A stretch of DNA of 64,000 nucleotides from Ricordea florida. Taxonomy: Eukaryota; Cnidaria; Anthozoa; Corallimorpharia; Ricordeidae. Where the stretch lies: contig OX453281.1 of assembly GCA_949710005.1 (NCBI GenBank), positions 22,264,061-22,328,060 of the forward strand. Direction: 5' to 3'. Positions 46,441-59,900 of the stretch are shown one piece after another. Within the stretch, counting starts at the first letter, position 1. Each line of letters starts with the position of its first letter. The position numbers were made by a program, and so were the translations under genes. The notes below the pieces were generated by a model. It was not told where the DNA came from, did no database searches, and saw only the letters and a program-made list of their open reading frames with translations.

Positions 46441-49400
46441 GTGCGACTTGTATTTCTCATTTTGCAGCCTTCCGAAGTTTGCCCAAAAAATCGTCCATTG
46501 TTGGAAATTTTCCTATTGTCCCCTATTTGCTGGTTTGCCAAGAATGGCCATTTTCGACACTATATAAAAACTTGCAATTTCTCTTCTAATACGTCTTTTG
46601 TCGTGCGGTTTTTTGCATTGTAACAATTTATGAGAGTTACGCTTTCAATCCATACTAATTAGGGTATTGTACGACTTGTATTTCTCATTTTGCAGCCTTC
46701 CGAAGTTTGCCAGAAAAATCGTCCATTTTTGGAAACTTTCCTATGGTCCCCCCTTTGCTGTTTTGCCAAAAATGGCCATTTTAGACACTATTAAAAAACT
46801 TGCCATTTCTCTTCTAGTACGTCTTTTTTCGTGCGGCTTTTTGCATTGTAACAATTTATGATAGTTACGCTTTCAATCCATACTAATTAGGGTATTGTGC
46901 GACTTGTATTTCTCATTTTGCAGCCTTCCGAAGTTTGACCAAATAATCGCCCATTTTTGAAAATTTTCCTATGGTCCCCCCTTTGCTGTTTTGCCAAAAA
47001 TGGCCATTTTCGACACTATATAAAAACTTTCTCTTTCTCTTCTAATACGTCTTTTTTCATGCGGTTTTTTGCATTGTAACAATTTATGATAGTTACGCTT
47101 TCAATCCATACTAATTAGGGTATTGTGCGACTTGTATTTCTCATTTTGCAGCCTTCCCAAGTTTGACCAAATAATCGCCCATTTTTGAAAATTTTCCTAT
47201 GGTCCCCCATTTGCTGTTTTGCAGAAAATGGCCATTTTCGACACTATATAAAAACTTTCTCTTTCTCTTCTAATACGTCTTTTTTCATGCGGTTTTTTGC
47301 ATTGTAACAATTTATGATAGTTACGGTTTCAATCCATACTAATTAGGGTATTGTGCGACTTGTATTTCTCATTTTGCAGCCTTCCGAAGTTTGCCCAAAA
47401 AATCGTCCATTTTTGGAAATTTTCCTATGGTCCCCCCTTTGCTGTTTTGTCAAAAATGGCCATTTTCGACACTATATAAAAACTTGCAATTTCACTTCTA
47501 ATTCGTCTTTTTTCGTGCGGTTTTTTGCATTGTAACAATTTATGATAGTTACGCTTTCAATCCATACTAATTAGGGTATTCTGCGACTTGTATTTCTCAT
47601 TTTGCAGCCTTCCGAAGTTTGCCCAAAAAATCGTCCATTTTTGGAAATTTTCCTATGGTCCCCCCTTTGCTGTTTTGTCAAAAATGGCCATTTTCGACAC
47701 TATATAAAAACTTGCAATTTCTCTTCTAATTGGTCTTTTTTCGTGCGGTTTTTTGCATTGTAACAATTTATGATAGTTACGCTTTCAATCCATACTAATT
47801 AGGGTATTGTGCGACTTGTATTTCTCATTTTGCAGCCTTCCGAAGTTTGCCCAAAAAATCGTCCATTTTTGGAAATTTTCCTATGGTCCCCCCTTTGCTG
47901 TTTTGCAAAAAATGGTTATGTTTGACACTATATAAAAACTTGCTCTTTCTCTTCTAATACGTCTTTCTTCATGCGGTGTTTTGCATCTTAAGAATTCATG
48001 ATAGTTACGCTTTTAATCCATACAAATTAGGGTATTGTGCGACTTGTATTTCTCATTTTGCAGCCTTTTGAAAATTGCCCAAAAAATCGTCCATTTTTGA
48101 AAATTTTCCTATGGTCCCCCCTTTGCTATTTTGCCAAAAATGGCCATTTTCGACACTATATAAAAACTTGAAATTTCTCTTCTAATACGTCTTTTTTCGT
48201 GCGGTGGTTTGCATTGTAACAATTTATGATAGTTACGCTTTCAATCCATACTAATTAGGGTATTGTGCGACTTGTATTTCTCATTTTGCAGCCTTCCGAA
48301 GTTTGCCCAAAAAATCGTCCATTGTTGGAAATTTTCCTATGGTCCCCTATTTGCTGGTTTGCCAAAAATGGCCATTTTCGACACTATATAAAAACTTGCA
48401 ATTTCTCTTCTAATACGTCTTTTGTCGTGCGGTTTTTTGCATTGTAACAATTTATGAGAGTTACGCTTTCAATCCATACTAATTAGGGTATTGTACGACT
48501 TGTATTTCTCATTTTGCAGCCTTCCGAAGTTTGCCAGAAAAATCGTCCATTTTTGGAAACTTTCCTATGGTCCCCCCTTTGCTGTTTTGCCAAAAATGGC
48601 CATTTTAGACACTATTAAAAAACTTGCCATTTCTCTTCTAATACGTCTTTTTTCGTGCGGTTTTTTGCATTGTAACAATTTATGATAGTTACGCTTTCAA
48701 TCCATACTAATTAGGGTATTGTGCGACTTGTATTTCTCATTTTGCAGCCTTCCGAAGTTTGACCAAATAATCGCCCATTTTTGAAAATTTTCCTATGGTC
48801 CCCCCTTTGCTGTTTTGCCAAAAATGGCCATTTTCGACACTATATAAAAACTTTCTCTTTCTCTTCTAATACGTCTTTTTTCATGCGGTTTTTTGCATTG
48901 TAACAATTTATGATAGTTACGCTTTCAATCCATACTAATTAGGGTATTGTGCGACTTGTATTTCTCATTTTGCAGCCTTCCGAAGTTTGCCCAAAAAATC
49001 GTCCATTTTTGGAAATTTTCCTATGGTCCCCCCTTTGCTGTTTTGCCAAAAATGGCCATTTTCGACACTATATAAAAACTTGCAATTTCTCTTCTAATTG
49101 GTCTTTTTTCGTATGGTTTTTTGCATTGTAACAATTTATGATAGTTACGCTTTCAATCCATACTAATTAGGGTATTGTGCGACTTGTATTTCTCATTTTG
49201 CAGCCTTCCGAAGTTTGCCCCAAAAATCGTCCATTTTTGGAAATTTTCCTATGGTCCCCCCTTTGCTATTTTGCCAAAAATGGCCATTTTCGACACTATA
49301 TAAAAACTTGAAATTTCTCTTCTAATACGTCTTTTTTCGTGCGGTGGTTTGCATTGTAACAATTTATGATAGTTACGCTTTCAATCCATACTAATTAGGG

Positions 49401-52400
49401 TATTGTGCGACTTGTATTTCTCATTTTGCAGCCTTCCGAAGTTTGACCAAATAATCGCCCATTTTTGAAAATTTTCCTATGGTCCCCCCTTTGCTGTTTT
49501 GCCAAAAATGGCCATTTTCGACACTATATAAAAACTTTCTCTTTCTCTTCTAATACGTCTTTTTTCATGCGGTTTTTTGCATTGTAACAATTCATGATAG
49601 TTACGCTTTTAATCCATACAAATTAGGGTATTGTGCGACTTGTACTTCTCATTTTGCAGCCTTTTGAAAATTGCCCAAAAAATCGTCCATTTTTGAAAAT
49701 TTTCCTATGGTCCCCCCTTTGCTGTTTTGTCAAAAATGGCCATTTTCGACACTATATAAAAACTTGCAATTTCTCTTCTAATTGGTCTTTTTTCGTGCGG
49801 TTTTTTGCATTGTAACAATTTATGATAGTTACGCTTTCAATCCATACTAATTAGGGTATTGTGCGACTTGTATTTCTCATTTTGCAGCCTTCCGAAGTTT
49901 GCCCAAAAAATCGTCCATTTTTGGAAATTTTCCTTTGGTCCCCCCTTTGCTGTTTTGCAAAAAATGGTTATTTTTGACACTATATAAAAACTTGCTCTTT
50001 CTCTTCTAATACGTCTTTCTTCATGCGGTGTTTTGCATCTTAGGAATTCATGATAGTTACGCTTTTAATCCATACAAATTAGGGTATTGTGCGACTTGTA
50101 TTTCTCATTTTGCAGCCTTTTGAAAATTGCCCAAAAAATCGTCCATTTTTGAAAATTTTCCTATGGTCCCCCCTTTGCTATTTTGCCAAAAATGGCCATT
50201 TTCGACACTATATAAAAACTTGAAATTTCTCTTCTAATACGTCTTTTTTCGTGCGGTGGTTTGCATTGTAACAATTTATGATAGTTACGCTTTAACTCCA
50301 TACTAATTAGGGTATTGTGCGACTTGTATTTCTCATTTTGCAGCCTTCCGAAGTTTGCCCAAAAAATCGTCCATTGTTGGAAATTTTCCTATGGTCCCCT
50401 ATTTGCTGGTTTGCCAAAAATGGCCATTTTCGACACTATATAAAAACTTGCAATTTCTCTTCTAATACGTCTTTTTTCGTGCGGTTTTTTGCATTGTAAC
50501 AATTTATGATAGTTACGCTTTCAATCCATACTAATTAGGGTATTGTGCGACTTGTATTTCTCATTTTGCAGCCTTCCGAAGTTTGACCAAATAATCGCCC
50601 ATTTTTTAAAATTTTCCTATGGTCCCCCCTTTGCTGTTTTGCCAAAAATGGCCATTTTCGACACTATATAAAAACTTTCTCTTTCTCTTCTAATACGTCT
50701 TTTTTCATGCGGTTCTTTGCATTGTAACAATTTATGATAGTTACGCTTTCAATCCATACTAATTAGGGTATTGTGCGACTTGTATTTCTCATTTTGCAGC
50801 CTTCCGAAGTTTGCCCAAAAAATCGTCCATTTTTGGAAATTTTCCTATGGTCCCCCCTTTGCTGTTTTGTCAAACATGGTCATTTTCGACACTATATAAA
50901 AACTTGCAATTTCTCTTCTAATACGTCTGTTTTCGTGCGGTTTTTTGCATTGTAACAATTTATGAGCGTTACGCTTTCAATCCATACTAATTAGGGTATT
51001 GTACGACTTGTATTTCTCATTTTGCAGCCTTCCGAAGTTTGCCAGAAAAATCGTCCATTTTTGGAAACTTTCCTATGGTCCCCCCTTTGTTGTTTTGCCA
51101 AAAATGGCCATTTTCGACACTATATAAAAACTTTCTCTTTCTCTTCTAATACGTCTTTTTTCATGCGGTTTTTTGCATTGTAACAATTTATGATAGTTAC
51201 GCTTTCAATCCATACTAATTAGGGTATTGTGCGACTTGTATTTCTCATTTTGCAGCCTTCCGAAGTTTGCCCAAAAAATCGTCCATTTTTGGAAATTTTC
51301 CTATGGTCCCCCCTTTGCTGTTTTGCCAAAAATGGCCATTTTCGACACTATATAAAAACTTGCAATTTCTCTTCTAATTCGTCTTTTTTCGTGCGGTTTT
51401 TTGCATTGTAACAATTTATGATAGTTACGCTTTCAATCCATACTAATTAGGGTATTGTGCGACTTGTATTTCTCATTTTGCAGCCTTCCGAAGTTTGCCC
51501 AAAAAATCGTCCATTTTTGGAAATTTTCCTATGGTCCCCCCTTTGCTGTTTTGTCAAAAATGGCCATTTTCGACACTATATAAAAACTTGCAATTTCTCT
51601 TCTAATTGGTCTTTTTTCGTGCGGTTTTTTGCATTGTAACAATTTATGATAGTTACGCTTTCAATCCATACTAATTAGGGTATTGTGCGACTTGTATTTC
51701 TCATTTTGCAGCCTTCCGAAGTTTGCCCAAAAAATCGTCCATTTTTGGAAATTTTCCTATGGTCCCCCCTTTGCTGTTTTGCAAAAAATGGTTATTTTTG
51801 ACACTATATAAAAACTTGCTCTTTCTCTTCTAATACGTCTTTCTTCATGCGGTGTTTTGCATCTTAAGAATTCATGATAGTTACGCTTTTAATCCATACA
51901 AATTAGGGTATTGTGCGACTTGTATTTCTCATTTTGCAGCCTTTTGAAAATTGCCCAAAAAATCGTCCATTTTTGAAAATTTTCCTATGGTCCCCCCTTT
52001 GCTATTTTGCCAAAAATGGCCATTTTCGACACTATATAAAAACTTGAAATTTCTCTTCTAATACGTCTTTTTTCGTGCGGTGGTTTGCATTGTAACAATT
52101 TATGATAGTTACGCTTTCAATCCATACTAATTAGGGTATTGTGCGACTTGTATTTCTCATTTTGCAGCCTTCCGAAGTTTGCCCAAAAAATCGTCCATTG
52201 TTGGAAATTTTCCTATGGTCCCCTATTTGCTGGTTTGCAAAAAATGGCCATTTTCGACACTATATAAAAACTTGCAATTTCTCTTCTAATACGTCTTTTG
52301 TCGTGCGGTTTTTTGCATTGTAACAATTTATGAGAGTTACGCTTTCAATCCATACTAATTAGGGTATTGTACGACTTGTATTTCTCATTTTGCAGCCTTC

Positions 52401-52824
52401 CGAAGTTTGCCAGAAAAATCGTCCATTTTTGGAAACTTTCCTATGGTCCCCCCTTTGCTGTTTTGCCAAAAATGGCCATTTTAGACACTATTAAAAAACT
52501 TGCCATTTCTCTTCTAATACGTCTTTTTTCGTGCGGTTTTTTGCATTGTAACAATTTATGATAGTTACGCTTTCAATCCATACTAATTAGGGTATTGTGC
52601 GACTTGTATTTCTCATTTTGCAGCCTTCCGAAGTTTGACCAAATAATCGCCCATTTTTGAAAATTTTCCTATGGTCCCCCCTTTGCTGTTTTGCCAAAAA
52701 TGGCCATTTTCGACACTATATAAAAACTTTCTCTTTCTCTTCTAATACGTCTTTTTTCATGCGGTTTTTTGCATTGTAACAATTTATGATAGTTACGCTT
52801 TCAATCCATACTAATTAGGGTATT
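46441..52824 (+). repeat. Scrambled 28-monomer region
   Basis: The order is D E F' F A A B C, D E F' A' (variant C) F' C/A B C, D F' A/D E/F A' A B C, D E F'. Two adjacent A monomers occur twice (47353/47581 and 51229/51457). Many A monomers carry CTAATTGGTC instead of CTAATTCGTC, a marker that continues into the next block. The monomer at 47581 starts with C instead of G. Confidence 0.75.
49405..49860 (+). repeat. F with B tail, then C/A hybrid
   Basis: The F' at 49405 changes near position 188 to a B-type tail (TTCATGATAG, GCTTTTAATCC, CATACAAATT). The next monomer starts as a C, as would normally follow B, then switches between 73 and 92 to type A (GCTGTTTTGTC, CTTGCAATTT, AATTGGTC). Two switches within 230 bp look like a short B-C gene-conversion tract placed between F and A. 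Confidence 0.72.
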
Positions 52825-53280
52825 GTGCGACTTGTGTTTCTCATTTTGCAGCCTTCCGAAGTTTGCCCAAAAAATCGTCCATTTTTGGAAATTTTCCTAT
52901 GGTCCCCCCTTTGCTGTTTTGTCAAAAATGGCCATTTTCGACACTATATAAAAACTTGCAATTTCTCTTCTAATTGGTCTTTTTTCGTGCGGTTTTTTGC
53001 ATTGTAACAATTTATGAGAGTTACGCTTTCAATCCATACTAATTAGGGTATTGTGCGACTTGTATTTCTCATTTTGCAGCCTTCCGAAGTTTGCCCAAAA
53101 AATCGTCCATTTTTGGAAATTTTCCTATGGTCCCCCCTTTGCTGTTTTGCAAAAAATGGTTATTTTTGACACTATATAAAAACTTGCTCTTTCTCTTCTA
53201 ATACGTCTTTCATTATGCGGTGTTTTGCATCTTAAGAATTCATGATAGTTACGCTTTTAATCCATACAAATTAGGGTATT

Positions 53281-53508
53281 GTGCGACTTGTATTTCTCAT
53301 TTTGCAGCCTTTTGAAAATTGCCCAAAAAATCGTCCATTTTTGGAAATTTTCCTATGGTCCCCCCTTTGCTGTTTTGCAAAAAATGGTTATTTTTGACAC
53401 TATATAAAAACTTGCTCTTTCTCTTCTAATTCGTCTTTTATTGTGCGGTTTTTGGCATTGTAACAATTTATGATAGTTACGCTTTCAATCCATACTAATT
53501 AGGGTATT
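53281..53508 (+). repeat. B/C hybrid monomer with private tail
   Basis: It opens as C (CCTTTTGAAAATTGCCC), switches between about 44 and 63 to B (GGAAATTTTCC, GCAAAAAATGGTT, CTTGCTCTTTC), then has AATTCGTCTTTTATTGTGCGG and TTTTTGGCATTG. Copies or near copies are at 54421, 57385 and 58525. The TTTTTGGCATTG form is confined to this family. Confidence 0.75.
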
Positions 53509-54192
53509 GTGCGACTTGTATTTCTCATTTTGCAGCCTTTTGAAATTTGCCCAAGAAATCGTCCATTTTTGAAAATTTTCCTATGGTCCCCCCTTTGCTA
53601 TTTTGCCAAAAATGGCCATTTTCGACACTATATAAAAACTTGAAATTTCCCTTCTAATACGTCTTTTTTCGTGCGGTGGTTTGCATTGTAACAATTTATG
53701 ATAGTTACGCTTTCAATCCATACTAATTAGGGTATTGTGCGACTTGTATTTCTCATTTTGCAGCCTTCCAAAGTTTGCCCAAAAAATCGTCCATTGTTGG
53801 AAATTTTCCTATGGTCCCCTATTTGCTGGTTTGCCAAAAATGGCCATTTTCGACACTATATAAAAACTTGCAATTTCTCTTCTAATACGTCTTTTTTCGT
53901 GCGGTTTTTTGCATTGTAACAATTTATGAGAGTTACGCTTTCAATCCATACTAATTAGGGTATTGTACGACTAGTATTTCTCATTTTGCAGCCTTCCGAA
54001 ATTTGCCAGAAAAATCGTCCATTTTTGGAAACTTTCCTATGGTCCCCCCTTTGCTGTTTTGCCAAAAATGGCCATTTTAGACACTATTAAAAAACTTGCC
54101 ATTTCTCTTCTAATACGTCTTTTTTCGTGCGGTTTTTTGCATTGTAACAATTTATGATAGTTACGCTTTCAATCCATACTAATTAGGGTATT

Positions 54193-54420
54193 GTACGACT
54201 TGTATTTCTCATTTTGCAGCCTTCCGAAGTTTGACCAAATAATCGTCCATTTTTGGAAATTTTTCTATGGTCCCCCCTTTGCTGTTTTGCAAAAAATGGT
54301 TATTTTTGACACTATATAAAAACTTGCTCTTTCTCTTCTAATACGTCTTTCTTCATGCGGTGTTTTGTATCTTAAGAATTCATGATAGTTACGCTTTTAA
54401 TCCATACAAATTAGGGTATT
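54193..54420 (+). repeat. F/B hybrid monomer
   Basis: It opens as GTACG and F (TTTGACCAAATAATCG), then switches at about 46-52 to B (TCCATTTTTGGAAAT, GCAAAAAATGGTT, CTTAAGAATTC). It is duplicated at 58297. A further F/B at 62173 lacks the TTTTTCTATGG and GTATCTTAAG changes, so it is a relative rather than an exact copy. Confidence 0.78.
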
Positions 54421-55104
54421 GTGCGACTTGTATTTCTCATTTTGCAGCCTTTTGAAAATTAACCAAAAAATCGTCCATTTTTGGAAATTTTCCTATGGTC
54501 CCCCCTTTGCTGTTTTGCAAAAAATGGTTATTTTTGACACTATATAAAAACTTGCTCTTTCTCTTCTAATTCGTCTTTTTTCGTGCGGTTTTTGGCATTG
54601 TAACAATTTATGATAGTTACGCTTTCAATCCATACTAATTAGGGTATTGTGCGACTTGTATTTCTCATTTTGCAGCCTTTTGAAAATTGCCCAAGAAATC
54701 GTCCATTTTTGAAAATTTTCCTATGGTCCCCCCTTTGCTATTTTGCCAAAAATGGCCATTTTCGACACTATATAAAAACTTGAAATTTCTCTTTTAATAC
54801 GTCTTTTTTCGTGCGGTGGTTTGCATTGTAACAATTTATGATAGTTACGCTTTCAATCCATACTAATAAGGGTATTGTGCGACTTGTATTTCTCATTTTG
54901 CAGCCTTCCGAAGTTTGCCCAAAAAATCGTCCATTGTTGGAAATTTTCCTATGGTCCCCTATTTGCTGGTTTCCCAAAAATGGCCATTTTCGACACTATA
55001 TAAAAACTTTCTCTTTCTCTTCTAATACGTCTTTTTTCATGCGGTTTTTTGCATTGTAACAATTTATGATAGTTACGCTTTCAATCCATACTAATTAGGG
55101 TATT

Positions 55105-55332
55105 GTGCGACTTGTATTTCTCATTTTGCAGCCTTCCGAAGTTTGCCCAAAAAATCGTCCATTTTTGGAAATTTTCCTATGGTCCCCCCTTTGCTGTTTT
55201 GCAAAAAATGGTTATTTTTGACACTATATAAAAACTTGCTCTTTCTCTTCTAATACGTCTTTCTTCATGCGGTGTTTTGCATTGTAACAATTTATGATAG
55301 TTACGCTTTCAATCCATACTAATTAGGGTATT
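55105..55332 (+). repeat. B/D (or B/A) hybrid monomer lacking the EcoRI motif
   Basis: Type B up to CATGCGGTGTTTTGCAT, then TGTAACAATTTATGATAG and CATACTAATTAGG as in the non-B types. The switch is at about position 177. It is followed by D instead of C. It was copied to 59209 and 62401. Confidence 0.77.
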
Positions 55333-56928
55333 GTGCGACTTGTATTTCTCATTTTGCAGCCTTCCGAAGATTGCCCAAAAAATCGTCCATTGTTGGAAAT
55401 TTTCCTATGGTCCCCTATTTGCTGGTTTGCCAAAAATGGCCATTTTCGACACTATATAAAAACTTGCAATTTCTCTTCTAATACGTCTTTTTTCGTGCGG
55501 TTTTTTGCATTTTAACAATTTATGAGAGTTACGCTTTCAATCCATACTAATTAGGGTATTGTACGACTTGTATTTCTCATTTTGCAGCCTTCCGAAGTTT
55601 GCCAGAAAAATCGTCCATTTTTGGAAACTTTCCTATGGTCCCCCCTTTGCTGTTTTGCCAAAAATGGCCATTTTAGACACTATTAAAAAACTTGCCATTT
55701 CTCTTCTAATACGTCTTTTTTCGTGCGGTTTTTTGCATTGTAACAATTTATGATAGTTACGCTTTCAATCCATACTAATTAGGGTATTGTACGACTTGTA
55801 TTTCTCATTTTGCAGCCTTCCGAAGTTTGACCAAATAATCGCCCATTTTTGAAAATTTTCCTATGGTCCCCCATTTGCTGTTTTGCCAAAAATGGCCATT
55901 TTCGACACTATATAAAAACTTTCTCTTTCTCTTCTAATACGTCTTTTTTCATGCGGTTTTTTGCATTGTAACAATTTATGATAGTTACGCTTTCAATCAA
56001 TAGTAATTAGGATATTGTGCGACTTGTATTTCTCATTTTGCAGCCTTCCGAAGTTTGCCCAAAAAATCGTCCATTTTTGGAAATTTTCCTATGGTCCCCC
56101 CTTTGCTGTTTTGCCAAAAATGGCCATTTTCGACACTATATAAAAACTTGCAATTTCTCTTCTAATTCGTCTTTTTTCGTGCGGTTTTTTGCATTGTAAC
56201 AATTTATGATAGTTACGCTTTCAATCCATACTAATTAGGGTATTGTGCGACTTGTATTTCTCATTTTGCAGCCTTCCGAAGTTTGCCCAAAAAATCGTCC
56301 ATTTTTGGAAATTTTCCTATGGTCCTCCCTTTGCTATTTTGCAAAAAATTGTTATTTTTGACACTATATAAAAACTTGGTCTTTCTCTTCTAATACGTCT
56401 TTCTTCATGCGGTGTTTTGCATCTTAAGAATTCATGATAGTTACGCTTTTAATCCATACAAATTAGGGTATTGTGCGACTTGTATTTCTCATTTTGCAGC
56501 CTTTTGAAAATTGCCCAAAAAATCGTCCATTTTTGAAAATTTTCCTATGGTCCCCCCTTTGCTATTTTGCCAAAAATGGCCATTTTCGACACTATATAAA
56601 AACTTGAAATTTCTCTTCTAATACGTCTTTTTTCGTGCGGTGGTTTGCATTGTAACAATTTATGATAGTTACGCTTTCAATCCATACTAATTAGGGTATT
56701 GTACGACTTGTATTTCTCATTTTGCAGCCTTCCGAAGTTTGACCAAATAATCGCCCATTTTTGAAAATTTTCCTATGGTCCCCCATTTGCTGTTTTGCCA
56801 AAAATGGCCATTTTCGACACTATATAAAAACTTTCTCTTTCTCTTCTAATACGTCTTTTTTCATGCGGTTTTTTGCATTGTAACAATTTATGATAGTTAC
56901 GCTTTCAATCAATAGTAATTAGGATATT

Positions 56929-59900
56929 GTGCGACTTGTATTTCTCATTTTGCAGCCTTCCGAAGTTTGCCCAAAAAATCGTCCATTTTTGGAAATTTTC
57001 CTATGGTCCCCCCTTTGCTGTTTTGTCAAAAATGGCCATTTTCGACACTATATAAAAACTTGCAATTTCTCTTCTAATTGGTCTTTTTTCGTGCGGTTTT
57101 TTGCATTGTAACAATTTATGAGAGTTACGCTTTCAATCCATACTAATTAGGGTATTGTGCGACTTGTATTTCTCATTTTGCAGCCTTCCGAAGTTTGCCC
57201 AAAAAATCGTCCATTTTTGGAAATTTTCCTATGGTCCCCCCTTTGCTGTTTTGCAAAAAATGGTTATTTTTGACACTATATAAAAACTTGCTCTTTCTCT
57301 TCTAATACGTCTTTCATTATGCGGTGTTTTGCATCTTAAGAATTCATGATAGTTACGCTTTTAATCCATACAAATTAGGGTATTGTGCGACTTGTATTTC
57401 TCATTTTGCAGCCTTTTGAAAATTGCCCAAAAAATCGTCCATTTTTGGAAATTTTCCTATGGTCCCCCCTTTGCTGTTTTGCAAAAAATGGTTATTTTTG
57501 ACACTATATAAAAACTTGCTCTTTCTCTTCTAATTCGTCTTTTATTGTGCGGTTTTTGGCATTGTAACAATTTATGATAGTTACGCTTTCAATCCATACT
57601 AATTAGGGTATTGTGCGACTTGTATTTCTCATTTTGCAGCCTTTTGAAATTTGCCCAAGAAATCGTCCATTTTTGAAAATTTTCCTATGGTCCCCCCTTT
57701 GCTATTTTGCCAAAAATGGCCATTTTCGACACTATATAAAAACTTGAAATTTCCCTTCTAATACGTCTTTTTTCGTGCGGTGGTTTGCATTGTAACAATT
57801 TATGATAGTTACGCTTTCAATCCATACTAATTAGGGTATTGTGCGACTTGTATTTCTCATTTTGCAGCCTTCCAAAGTTTGCCCAAAAAATCGTCCATTG
57901 TTGGAAATTTTCCTATGGTCCCCTATTTGCTGGTTTGCCAAAAATGGCCATTTTCGACACTATATAAAAACTTGCAATTTCTCTTCTAATACGTCTTTTT
58001 TCGTGCGGTTTTTTGCATTGTAACAATTTATGAGAGTTACGCTTTCAATCCATACTAATTAGGGTATTGTACGACTAGTATTTCTCATTTTGCAGCCTTC
58101 CGAAATTTGCCAGAAAAATCGTCCATTTTTGGAAACTTTCCTATGGTCCCCCCTTTGCTGTTTTGCCAAAAATGGCCATTTTAGACACTATTAAAAAACT
58201 TGCCATTTCTCTTCTAATACGTCTTTTTTCGTGCGGTTTTTTGCATTGTAACAATTTATGATAGTTACGCTTTCAATCCATACTAATTAGGGTATTGTAC
58301 GACTTGTATTTCTCATTTTGCAGCCTTCCGAAGTTTGACCAAATAATCGTCCATTTTTGGAAATTTTTCTATGGTCCCCCCTTTGCTGTTTTGCAAAAAA
58401 TGGTTATTTTTGACACTATATAAAAACTTGCTCTTTCTCTTCTAATACGTCTTTCTTCATGCGGTGTTTTGTATCTTAAGAATTCATGATAGTTACGCTT
58501 TTAATCCATACAAATTAGGGTATTGTGCGACTTGTATTTCTCATTTTGCAGCCTTTTGAAAATTAACCAAAAAATCGTCCATTTTTGGAAATTTTCCTAT
58601 GGTCCCCCCTTTGCTGTTTTGCAAAAAATGGTTATTTTTGACACTATATAAAAACTTGCTCTTTCTCTTCTAATTCGTCTTTTTTCGTGCGGTTTTTGGC
58701 ATTGTAACAATTTATGATAGTTACGCTTTCAATCCATACTAATTAGGGTATTGTGCGACTTGTATTTCTCATTTTGCAGCCTTTTGAAAATTGCCCAAGA
58801 AATCGTCCATTTTTGAAAATTTTCCTATGGTCCCCCCTTTGCTATTTTGCCAAAAATGGCCATTTTCGACACTATATAAAAACTTGAAATTTCTCTTTTA
58901 ATACGTCTTTTTTCGTGCGGTGGTTTGCATTGTAACAATTTATGATAGTTACGCTTTCAATCCATACTAATAAGGGTATTGTGCGACTTGTATTTCTCAT
59001 TTTGCAGCCTTCCGAAGTTTGCCCAAAAAATCGTCCATTGTTGGAAATTTTCCTATGGTCCCCTATTTGCTGGTTTCCCAAAAATGGCCATTTTCGACAC
59101 TATATAAAAACTTTCTCTTTCTCTTCTAATACGTCTTTTTTCATGCGGTTTTTTGCATTGTAACAATTTATGATAGTTACGCTTTCAATCCATACTAATT
59201 AGGGTATTGTGCGACTTGTATTTCTCATTTTGCAGCCTTCCGAAGTTTGCCCAAAAAATCGTCCATTTTTGGAAATTTTCCTATGGTCCCCCCTTTGCTG
59301 TTTTGCAAAAAATGGTTATTTTTGACACTATATAAAAACTTGCTCTTTCTCTTCTAATACGTCTTTCTTCATGCGGTGTTTTGCATTGTAACAATTTATG
59401 ATAGTTACGCTTTCAATCCATACTAATTAGGGTATTGTGCGACTTGTATTTCTCATTTTGCAGCCTTCCGAAGATTGCCCAAAAAATCGTCCATTGTTGG
59501 AAATTTTCCTATGGTCCCCTATTTGCTGGTTTGCCAAAAATGGCCATTTTCGACACTATATAAAAACTTGCAATTTCTCTTCTAATACGTCTTTTTTCGT
59601 GCGGTTTTTTGCATTTTAACAATTTATGAGAGTTACGCTTTCAATCCATACTAATTAGGGTATTGTACGACTTGTATTTCTCATTTTGCAGCCTTCCGAA
59701 GTTTGCCAGAAAAATCGTCCATTTTTGGAAACTTTCCTATGGTCCCCCCTTTGCTGTTTTGCCAAAAATGGCCATTTTAGACACTATTAAAAAACTTGCC
59801 ATTTCTCTTCTAATACGTCTTTTTTCGTGCGGTTTTTTGCATTGTAACAATTTATGATAGTTACGCTTTCAATCCATACTAATTAGGGTATTGTACGACT

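Larger units (their letters stand above)
52825..56928 (+). repeat. 18-monomer unit, copy 1 (4,104 bp)
   Basis: The order is A B B/C C D E F/B B/C C D/F B/D D E F A' B C F. Markers shared with the next 4,104 bp include CTTTCATTATGCGG in the first B, CTTTTATTGTGCGG in B/C, CGACTAGTATT in E, TTTTTCTATGG and GTATCTTAAG in F/B, GGTTTCCCAAAA in D/F and CGAAGATTGCCC in the second D. I noted one difference, GACTTGTGTTTC at about 52830 against GACTTGTATTTC in copy 2. Confidence 0.93.
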
